Source: Actinomycetota bacterium
GTDB lineage: Bacteria > Actinomycetota > Thermoleophilia > Gaiellales > F1-60-MAGs149
Direction: 5' to 3'
NCBI GenBank assembly: GCA_947481755.1
Contig: CANKHS010000028.1
Span: 1-12,725, forward strand
DNA length: 12,725 nucleotides
The notes beneath the pieces are model-generated. The model saw nothing but the letters and a program-made list of their open reading frames with translations, searched no databases and had not been told where the DNA came from. Below are positions 7,248 through 12,507 of the stretch, piece after piece (position 1 is the first letter of the stretch; the number at the start of each line of letters is the position of its first letter). The position numbers and the translations under genes are program-made.

Positions 7248-8285
7248 ATGAAGCCCACCCGCCTGCTCGTTCTCGCACTCGCCCTCACTGTCGGCCTTGT
7301 CGCAGCTGCCTGCGGAGGCTCCGACTCGAGCTCGACGACTGCTGCGTCGACTGCTGGTGGTTCGACCGCAGCCGCGGCACCCGTCGACATCACGTTCTCG
7401 TACGACTGGCCAACCGTCGACTTCGAAGTGATCCCAATCGTCGTCGCCGATGAGAAGGGCTTCTTCGCTGCCAACGGCGTCAACGTCGAGGTGGTCTTCC
7501 CACCGGACCCAGCGTCGGCCACCAAGATCCTCGCCACCGGCGACTCTAACCTCGGCCTGATCACCACCACCGACATGGCCTTTGCCGTCAAGAACAACCT
7601 GCCCGTCACCTCGATCGGCAACTACACGACGGGCAACAACTGGGGCCTCTTTACGAAGCCCGGCGTGACGATCGGTCTCGATACCCTCAAGGGCAAGAAG
7701 ATCTCGACCTACGGTGACTCGTGGACGAACGCGATGCTGCCGTTTGTGCTCAAGTCGGCGGGGTTGACGGACAAGGACGTCCAGGAAGTGACCGTCGACT
7801 GGGATCTGCCGCTGCTCCTCAACGGCAAGATCGACATCGCGACGAACACGACCAACTTCCTGATTCCCGGCGTCAAGGACAAGACGGGCAAAAACCCGGA
7901 GTGGATTCTGGCGCGCGACAACGGCGCCCCCAACGTTCCGGTTTGGGTCTACGCCGGCAACAAGGACTGGCTCGCCAAAAACCCTGCTGCCGCCAAGGGC
8001 TTCCTGGCCGCGATCGCGCAGGCGACCGAGTGGGCTGGGGCGAACCCGGACGAGGCCGCAGCGCTGTTCGATAAGGCCTACCCCGACAATGGTTACTCGC
8101 ACAACTACAACCGCATCGGGTGGGTCGAGACCTACAAATTTATGAAGAACAACGATGGCTCTCTGTTGACGCAGAGTGATGAGCAGTGGACGCAACTGGG
8201 TGATGCGCTCAAGGGCATCGGTCAGCTCGACACCGTCGCCACCCCGTCGGCGTACTACACGAACGAGTATCTACCTACGAAGTAG
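7248..8285 (+). CDS. NMT1/THI5-like ABC transporter substrate-binding lipoprotein
   Basis: The ligand-binding subunit, 345 residues. It has a lipoprotein signal with K2/R5, a hydrophobic run and lipobox VAAAC at Cys22, then a Ser/Thr/Ala-rich linker. The mature protein shows the NMT1/SsuA layout: PIVVADEKGFFAANGVNVEV, then KILATGDSNLGLITTTDMAFA, then KGKKISTYGDSWTNAML. The ATG at 7248 has GGAG six nt upstream; a TTG at 7230 in frame would only add a non-signal prefix. This family binds thiamine-precursor pyrimidines, riboflavin, sulfonates, nitrate or other small molecules. Because an AzgA-type purine permease follows, a heterocyclic base or pyrimidine precursor is a reasonable guess, but no ligand-defining residue was identified. 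The fungal THI5 cysteine motif is absent. Confidence 0.88.
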   Translation: MKPTRLLVLALALTVGLVAAACGGSDSSSTTAASTAGGSTAAAAPVDITFSYDWPTVDFEVIPIVVADEKGFFAANGVNVEVVFPPDPASATKILATGDSNLGLITTTDMAFAVKNNLPVTSIGNYTTGNNWGLFTKPGVTIGLDTLKGKKISTYGDSWTNAMLPFVLKSAGLTDKDVQEVTVDWDLPLLLNGKIDIATNTTNFLIPGVKDKTGKNPEWILARDNGAPNVPVWVYAGNKDWLAKNPAAAKGFLAAIAQATEWAGANPDEAAALFDKAYPDNGYSHNYNRIGWVETYKFMKNNDGSLLTQSDEQWTQLGDALKGIGQLDTVATPSAYYTNEYLPTK

Positions 8286-8324
8286 CGTGCCTCGGGATAC
8301 GGATATGCCGTCCGATCGTGCTTC

Positions 8325-8330
8325 TAACGT
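8325..8330 (+). promoter_or_regulatory. Putative -10 element for a leaderless purine-permease message
   Basis: TAACGT ends 7 nt before the ATG at 8338, the same geometry as TATGCT before osmC. No SD precedes either this ATG or the in-frame ATG at 8305. It would give the permease its own promoter in addition to read-through from the ABC genes. No convincing -35 is seen. Confidence 0.3.
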
Positions 8331-8337
8331 CGGCAGC

Positions 8338-9735
8338 ATGTCCACAACCTCCCCCCCTGCTGGCGGCTTTCTCGAGCGCCACTTCAAAATTACGGAGCGC
8401 GGTTCGACCGTGCGCACCGAGGTCATCGCCGGGATCGTGACGTTCGCGACGATGGCGTACATCCTGTTCGTCAACCCGTCCGTTCTCCACTCGCTCTCGG
8501 ACAGCGCAGGCGTGACGCTGCCGCTCTCTGCACTGCTGACGGTCACCGCACTCGCCGCGGCGATCGGCACGATTGCGATGGGCATCTTCGGGAACGTCCC
8601 GTTTGCGATCGCCGCCGGCTTGGGCCTCAACGCCTTCGTAGCCTTCGGACTCGTCGGCGCACGCGGACTGACCTGGCCCGAGGCGATGGGCGTGATCGTC
8701 GTCGAAGGTCTGATCATCGCGGTTCTCGTGATCGTCGGTCTGCGCGAGAAGATCCTGATCGCATTCCCTGATGGTCTACGACGAGCTATTGGTGCCGGCA
8801 TTGGTGCCTTTATCGCGATCATCGGCCTGCACGATGCTGGCATCGTGTTGTCAGCATCAGAGGGTGACTCGCGTGTCTCAGTCATCACCGGCGACCTCGT
8901 CAGCTGGCATACCGCTGTCTTTGTCGTTGGCCTGATCATCGCTGGCGTGCTGATTGCCCGTGGCGTGCGTGGTGCACTGTTGATTTCGATCATTGCGTCG
9001 ACGATCTTCGCGATCATCGTCAACAAGGCCTCGGGTGGCACAGAGTGGTCGGGCGGCGTTGCCGACATCCCGACCAGCGTGTTTGCAACACCCGACTTCG
9101 GACTCGTCGGCCAGTTCAGCTTCAACTTTGTCAACGTACTCGGCTTCGGCACGGCCTTCGCGATTGTGATCGCGGTCATGCTGTCGGACTTCTTCGACAC
9201 GATGGGTACTGCGGTTGCCCTTGGCCGCAAGGCAGGTCTCGTTGACGAGAGCACCGGCACGATGCCGCGTCTGCGTCGCATCCTGCTGATCGACGGCCTT
9301 GCTGCCGCACTCGGTGGCGCCACCTCGTCGTCGTCGAACACGACCTACATCGAGAGCGCGTCCGGTATCGGCGAGGGTGGGCGCACCGGCCTGACCTCGG
9401 TCACGACCGGCATTCTGTTTGCCTTCGCCATGCTGCTCGCACCGATTGCTGGTGTGATTCCCTCGGAGGCAACGGCACCTGCGCTCGTCGTCGTCGGTGC
9501 GCTGATGCTTGGCCAGATGGCCAAGATCGACTGGGACGACATCGGCATTGCCCTGCCAGCCTTGCTGACGATTCTGATCATGCCCGCCACGTACTCGATC
9601 ACCAACGGCGTTGGCTTCGGCATCGTCTCGTACGTCGTCATCGCCGTGCTCCGCGGCAACCCCAAGGGCGTGCACCCACTGCTCTACGGCTGCGCCGCGC
9701 TCTTTACCTGGTACTTCATCTACGGCGCGATCTAG
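8338..9735 (+). CDS. AzgA-type NCS2 permease for adenine, guanine or hypoxanthine
   Basis: A proton-coupled nucleobase transporter of about 465 residues with 12-14 hydrophobic segments. Family marks are TVRTEVIAGIVTFATMAYIL followed by VNP near the N-terminus, AAGLGLNAFVAF, the motif MLSDFFDTMGTAVALGRKAGL, and SSNTTYIESASGIGEGGRTGL, which is nearly invariant in AzgA/GhxP proteins. Length is slightly above the bacterial norm. The ATG at 8338 is preferred because TAACGT sits 7 nt upstream; the ATG at 8305 would add 11 hydrophilic residues. The gene begins 52 bp after the NMT1-like binding protein and ends 18 bp before the next start, so it sits inside the cluster. It points to purine salvage, though which base is carried is unknown. 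Confidence 0.92.
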   Translation: MSTTSPPAGGFLERHFKITERGSTVRTEVIAGIVTFATMAYILFVNPSVLHSLSDSAGVTLPLSALLTVTALAAAIGTIAMGIFGNVPFAIAAGLGLNAFVAFGLVGARGLTWPEAMGVIVVEGLIIAVLVIVGLREKILIAFPDGLRRAIGAGIGAFIAIIGLHDAGIVLSASEGDSRVSVITGDLVSWHTAVFVVGLIIAGVLIARGVRGALLISIIASTIFAIIVNKASGGTEWSGGVADIPTSVFATPDFGLVGQFSFNFVNVLGFGTAFAIVIAVMLSDFFDTMGTAVALGRKAGLVDESTGTMPRLRRILLIDGLAAALGGATSSSSNTTYIESASGIGEGGRTGLTSVTTGILFAFAMLLAPIAGVIPSEATAPALVVVGALMLGQMAKIDWDDIGIALPALLTILIMPATYSITNGVGFGIVSYVVIAVLRGNPKGVHPLLYGCAALFTWYFIYGAI

Positions 9736-9774
9736 CGACACGGCCGCGGCGTCATGTTTGGCGAAATGCTGAAC

Positions 9775-10392
9775 ATGCGCCGCGGCCTCCTTTTTGCTCT
9801 CGCCCTTGTTGCGCTGGTTGGCGCTGGCTGCGGTGGCGCCGGAACCCGCTCTGCCTCTGTTGGCGAACCGGTTCCCGTGACCGCACCGGAGCCACCCACC
9901 GGTGCGACGCCCGTGCTGACTGGCTCGCTCCAAGACATCGACGGGACGCAGCAGGCATTGGCGTCCTACACGGGCAAGGTCGTACTCGTCGTCAACACCG
10001 CCTCGCACTGTGGCTTTACGCCGCAGTACAAAGGCCTAGAAGCGCTTTACAAGCAGTACGCCAGCAAGGGCTTCGTGATCCTCGGCTTTCCGTCGAACGA
10101 TTTTCGGCAAGAACTTGCCAGCGATAGTGACGTCAAGACGTTTTGCTCCACGAACTACGGCGTCACGTTTCCGCTCTTCGCCCGCACGTCAGTCACAGGT
10201 CCAGATGCCAACTCGCTCTTCGCAGCACTGGCAAAAGAGCCGGACGCGATCGGCGCGCCGCCAACCTGGAACTTCACGAAATACCTGCTCAATCGCTCGG
10301 GTGAACCGGTGGCACGCTGGGACTCGAACGTCGAGCCAGGTACGCCAGAGGTGACGCGCAGCATCGAAGCCCTCCTCGCGCAGCAGACCTAG
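9775..10392 (+). CDS. Exported glutathione-peroxidase-like thiol peroxidase
   Basis: A peroxide-reducing thioredoxin-fold enzyme of about 205 residues with an N-terminal export signal: MRRGLLF, a hydrophobic run, then VGAGC at Cys19 (an atypical lipobox) and a Pro/Thr-rich linker to about residue 47. The peroxidatic cysteine is C79 in VNTASHCGFTPQY. C124 (KTFCSTNYGVTFPLF) is a candidate resolving cysteine, and W165-N166 in PPTWNFTKYL complete the active site. The usual Gln of GFPCNQF is D109 here (GFPSNDF), a change seen in a subset of bacterial members. Bacterial GPx proteins of this class usually use thioredoxin rather than glutathione. Starts at 9754 and 9766 are also possible; none has an SD, and 9775 gives the cleanest signal peptide. 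Being exported separates it from the cytoplasmic OsmC of the same cluster. Confidence 0.86.
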   Translation: MRRGLLFALALVALVGAGCGGAGTRSASVGEPVPVTAPEPPTGATPVLTGSLQDIDGTQQALASYTGKVVLVVNTASHCGFTPQYKGLEALYKQYASKGFVILGFPSNDFRQELASDSDVKTFCSTNYGVTFPLFARTSVTGPDANSLFAALAKEPDAIGAPPTWNFTKYLLNRSGEPVARWDSNVEPGTPEVTRSIEALLAQQT

Positions 10393-10422
10393 CCTCCTGC
10401 GCGGTGCGTCGCGATCGAGCGA

Positions 10423-10542
10423 CTAGCGCTTGCGAAACGAACGTGCGACGCGGCCAAGCAGGCCGTTCTCCGCACGGAGACGCTGCATGTCGTTGATGCG
10501 AGCGTTGTAGCGAAGCTGCGTGTTGTGGTGCGAGTAGAACAT
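10423..10542 (-). CDS. Unrecognised 39-residue very basic protein
   Basis: Translates as a 39-residue protein that starts MFYSHHNTQLRYNARINDMQ and ends RVARSFRKR. It has eight Arg and one Lys against one Asp and one Glu, so the charge is strongly positive. Residues 9-37 could form an amphipathic helix, which suggests binding to RNA, DNA, ribosome or membrane, but no family is recognised. The ATG at 10542 has an excellent SD, AAGGAAGG (10549-10556), exactly 6 nt upstream. That, together with its codon usage (third positions mostly C or G), is the main evidence. A possible extended -10 lies at 10591-10599. The gene converges on the peroxidase gene with 30 bp between stops, where a small hairpin GTCGC/GCGAC (10408-10423) touches its stop codon. 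Confidence 0.68.
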   Translation of the reverse strand: MFYSHHNTQLRYNARINDMQRLRAENGLLGRVARSFRKR

Positions 10543-10590
10543 GTCGAGCCTTCCTTAGGGGACGAGCGCAGCGCCCGAAGACGCACACTC

Positions 10591-10599
10591 ACTATGGCA
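10591..10599 (-). promoter_or_regulatory. Putative extended -10 promoter of the 39-residue protein gene
   Basis: On the minus strand TGCCATAGT has the TG-N-(-10) form of an extended -10, with CATAGT matching 4 of 6 consensus positions. It would start transcription about 40 nt before the ATG at 10542. No good -35 is present. The motif GTGACGCATTTGTG (10600-10613) lies directly upstream and has a near copy by the sigma gene. Confidence 0.3.
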
Positions 10600-10679
10600 C
10601 ACAAATGCGTCACAAAGTCCACGAATCCTGCCTCGACACCACCCTGATACGAGTCGGAAGACCAAACGACCGGGGATGA

Positions 10680-11036
10680 CTACGCCACGCGAAAGTTTGG
10701 GTTGACGATGATGCCAACCAGAAAACCGCTTGGCTCGCGCACCGAGGCGACGCGAATACCGTCGCCCACATCGGTCACCGGCTGATGTTCCGTCGCACCT
10801 GCCGCCAGCAGTTCCGCGAAGGCGGCATCGGCATCGTCGACGCCCCAGTACGTGATCGGGCCATCCTCCGGGTTCGCTCCCGGGTTGAGTCCCAACTCGT
10901 ACCCTCCGACGTCGAAGCCGACGTAGAACGGCTCATCGAAGTACGGCTCGCAGCCGAGTAGATCGACGAACCACGCACGACTCGCTGCGAGATCTGGCGC
11001 CGGATAGATCGTGGTCCTGAGTCCGTGAAACAGCAT
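10680..11036 (-). CDS. VOC (glyoxalase/bleomycin-resistance) superfamily protein
   Basis: A small protein of 118 residues with one complete beta-alpha-beta-beta-beta pair of modules (about 1-55 and 60-115). Candidate metal ligands are H4 (FHGLRT), E47 (GYELGL) and E101 (REPSGFLVGI), placed as in other VOC proteins; a partner position for the fourth ligand is not certain. AWFVDLLGCEPYF and AAFAELLAAGA are usual helix motifs. Such proteins range from glyoxalase I and dioxygenases to drug-binding proteins, so the reaction is open. The ATG has AGGGAG a few nt upstream. It starts 46 nt after the tRNA-Tyr gene on the same strand with no visible terminator between them, so the two may share a transcript. 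Confidence 0.85.
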   Translation of the reverse strand: MLFHGLRTTIYPAPDLAASRAWFVDLLGCEPYFDEPFYVGFDVGGYELGLNPGANPEDGPITYWGVDDADAAFAELLAAGATEHQPVTDVGDGIRVASVREPSGFLVGIIVNPNFRVA

Positions 11037-11082
11037 TCTGCTCCCTCATTCTCTGGCTTGCTTCTAACAGATCGTCGATCGA

Positions 11083-11164
11083 TGGGAGCGATTGGATTCG
11101 AACCAACGTAGGCAGAGCCAACGGGTTTACAGCCCGTCCCCTTTAACCACTCGGGCACACTCCC
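11083..11164 (-). tRNA. tRNA-Tyr (anticodon GTA)
   Basis: The acceptor stem pairs GGGAGTG (5', 11158-11164) with CGCTCCC (3', 11084-11090), including one G-U pair, with discriminator A at 11083. The D region reads GCCCGAGTGGTTAAAGG. The anticodon stem-loop is ACGGG-CTGTAAA-CCCGT with GTA at 11128-11130. A long variable arm, as expected for bacterial tRNA-Tyr, follows. The T-arm is GTTGG-TTCGAAT-CCAAT. CCA is not encoded. A small hairpin GGTCC-TTTG-GGACC (11168-11181) lies just 5' of the mature end and would be removed by RNase P. Confidence 0.95.
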
Positions 11165-11194
11165 AGAGGTCCCAAAGGACCGGGCGGAATCCTA

Positions 11195-11230
11195 ACCCAC
11201 CTGCCACCTTCAACGAGACGGCAGGTGGGT
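11195..11230 (-). terminator. Hairpin after the sigma factor gene, probable terminator
   Basis: ACCCACCTGCC (11195-11205) and GGCAGGTGGGT (11220-11230) form a perfect 11-bp inverted repeat with a 14-nt loop, 10 nt beyond the sigma gene's stop codon. On the minus strand it is followed by TAGGATTCC rather than a real T-run, so termination may be partial or rely on another mechanism. TAGGAT (11189-11194) could also be a -10 for tRNA-Tyr. Confidence 0.6.
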
Positions 11231-11240
11231 CAGATGCTTC

Positions 11241-12320
11241 CTAGGCCGTGCAGTCGCGCAAGGCCTGAGCCTCAGGCAGCGACTCGAGGCGCTTGAGTGT
11301 GTTGTTCTCGATCTGGCGGATACGCTCGCGCGTCACACCAAATGCCTGACCAACTTCCTCAAGCGTCCGCGGCTTCTGGCCGTTGAGACCGAAGCGCAAT
11401 TCGATCACCTCACGCTCACGCGTGGGCAGCGAATTAAGCGCACGCTCGACGTCCTCGCGACGCAGTGTCGTCGTCGCAATGTGGTATGGCGACGGCGACG
11501 CAACGTCCTCGACGAGATCTCCGAACGAGGCATCGTCCTCCTCGCCAATCGGCTTCTCCAACGAAATCGGCATCTGCGACATCTTGAGAATGTCGCGCAC
11601 CTCATCCGCCGTCATGTCGACCAGTGCGGCGATCTCCTCCGCCAGCGGCTCGCGACCGAGGCGCTGCACGAGCTGACGCTCGGTGTGCACAACCTTGTTG
11701 AGCTTCTCGACCATGTGCACCGGAATGCGGATCGTGCGGGCCTTGTCGGCAATCGCGCGCGTGACGGCCTGGCGAATCCACCACGTCGCGTACGTCGAGA
11801 ACTTGAAGCCCTTGCGGTAATCAAACTTCTCAACGGCACGGATCAGACCCAGCGATCCCTCCTGGATCAGGTCGAGGAAGGTCAGGCCACGTCCAAGGTA
11901 GCCCTTGGCAATCGAGACGACGAGACGCAGGTTGGCCTCGATCATCTGACGCTTGGCGCGCATATCGCCCTTCTCGATGCGCTTGGCCAGATCGATCTCC
12001 TGGCCAGCCGTCAAGAGCGGTACACGGCCGATCTCTCGCAAGTAGAGGCGCAACGAATCGAGGCTCGGCTCGACGGTCAGATCAATCTCGACCTTCTCGC
12101 CACCGACGGCCGAGGACGCAATGCGTCCTTCGGACTCGTGAATCTCGATCCCGTGCTCGACGAGATAGGCGTGGAAATCCTCGACCTGCTCCTTCGAGAT
12201 CTCAACCTCTTCGAGGGCAGTCGCCACCTCGGCGATGATCAGATATCCGCGCTCCTGTCCGAGATCAACGAGCTTACGCAGCTCCTCGACGTCGGGAAGC
12301 GCAATATCGACGATCAGCAT
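11241..12320 (-). CDS. sigA: Principal-type RNA polymerase sigma factor (sigma-70 group 1 or close group 2)
   Basis: Directs RNA polymerase to promoters; 359 residues. A short region 1.1-like part (DVEELRKLVDLGQERGYLI, 10-28) is followed by region 1.2 at about 86-119 (SLDSLRLYLREIGRVPLLT). Region 2 spans about 122-203 with NLRLVVSIAKGYLGRGLTFLDLIQEG and KGFKFSTYATWWIRQAVTRA for core binding, melting and -10 reading. Region 3 follows, then region 4 near the C-terminus with LPTREREVIELRFGL and the helix-turn-helix TLEEVGQAFGVTRERIRQIE. An in-frame TGA lies just upstream of the ATG at 12320, so the short N-terminus is real. The usual IEAKALRKL tail is IENNTLKRLESL here. Presence of a 1.1-like part favours the housekeeping factor, but a group 2 paralogue is possible. 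Its start is overlapped by an 8-codon ORF that owns the nearest good SD. Confidence 0.92.
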   Translation of the reverse strand: MLIVDIALPDVEELRKLVDLGQERGYLIIAEVATALEEVEISKEQVEDFHAYLVEHGIEIHESEGRIASSAVGGEKVEIDLTVEPSLDSLRLYLREIGRVPLLTAGQEIDLAKRIEKGDMRAKRQMIEANLRLVVSIAKGYLGRGLTFLDLIQEGSLGLIRAVEKFDYRKGFKFSTYATWWIRQAVTRAIADKARTIRIPVHMVEKLNKVVHTERQLVQRLGREPLAEEIAALVDMTADEVRDILKMSQMPISLEKPIGEEDDASFGDLVEDVASPSPYHIATTTLRREDVERALNSLPTREREVIELRFGLNGQKPRTLEEVGQAFGVTRERIRQIENNTLKRLESLPEAQALRDCTA

Positions 12321-12340
12321 GCTGCATCAACGTTCCGCAT
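12314..12340 (-). CDS. Putative 8-residue leader ORF overlapping the sigma factor start
   Basis: ATG at 12340 encodes MRNVDAAC and ends at TGA (12314-12316), overlapping the first codons of the sigma gene by 7 nt. Its SD AGAGGAG (12347-12353) is 6 nt upstream, whereas the sigma ATG at 12320 has no SD within reach. Termination and re-initiation here would couple sigma synthesis to this ORF. The initiation region resembles the one before the amino-acid permease. Confidence 0.4.
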   Translation of the reverse strand: MRNVDAAC

Positions 12341-12369
12341 CTTGGACTCCTCTAACTCGTATTACCGAT

Positions 12370-12398
12370 GAGGGGGTCGCTCTCCAACGACCCTCCCC
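12370..12398 (-). promoter_or_regulatory. Hairpin in the sigma factor leader
   Basis: GGGTCG (12374-12379) and CGACCC (12388-12393) pair across an 8-nt loop, and four more pairs can form outside a bulged A. The loop includes one of two copies of TCGCTCTCC (12377-12385, 12399-12407), 22 nt apart. It lies 50-80 nt upstream of the sigma start, so it may control the mRNA, or it may end a transcript from upstream. Confidence 0.45.
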
Positions 12399-12415
12399 TC
12401 GCTCTCCTGAGGGAA

Positions 12416-12444
12416 GTCATAGACGGGCTTCACCAGAACGCCAA
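12416..12444 (-). promoter_or_regulatory. sigA: Putative promoter of the sigma factor gene
   Basis: On the minus strand TTGGCG (12439-12444) and TATGAC (12416-12421) are 17 bp apart, each matching 4 of 6 consensus positions. Transcription would give a leader of about 90 nt that contains the hairpin. A weaker second pair, TTGGAG (12382-12387) and TAATAC (12359-12364), also 17 bp apart, would give a short leader without the hairpin. Confidence 0.33.
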
Positions 12445-12462
12445 ATTCGTGACGCACTTGTG

Positions 12463-12484
12463 ACAAACCCGCACAAACGTGCGG
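12463..12484 (-). terminator. Possible terminator of the right-edge gene
   Basis: CCGCAC (12469-12474) and GTGCGG (12479-12484) form a 6-bp stem with a 4-nt loop on the far side of the right-edge gene's stop codon. On the minus strand the stem is followed by GTTTGT, a weak T-rich tail. Position fits; strength is moderate. Confidence 0.4.
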
Positions 12485-12489
12485 CGTCT

Positions 12490-12507
12490 TGACTGATTAG
12501 TCAGTCA
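12490..12507. repeat. Palindrome TGACTGA-TTAG-TCAGTCA
   Basis: A perfect 7-bp inverted repeat with a 4-nt centre, covering the last codons and stop of the right-edge gene and lying about 50 bp upstream of the proposed sigma -35. The form resembles operators bound by TetR-type dimers, or it may be an RNA hairpin at the gene's end. Confidence 0.5.

Noticed and set aside
8878..10008. Long minus-strand frame opposite the purine permease
   Set aside because: The opposite strand encodes a complete AzgA-type protein with membrane segments and signature motifs; this frame is hydrophilic low-complexity shadow.
10594..10647. Plus-strand 17-codon ORF starting ATGGCACAC
   Set aside because: No SD, not coupled to any gene, and it overlaps the putative promoter of the 39-residue protein gene on the other strand.
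10775..11158. A 127-codon minus-strand frame beginning MPEWLKGTGCKPVGS
   Set aside because: It is the translation of the tRNA-Tyr gene run into an out-of-frame reading of the VOC gene, a well-known artefact.
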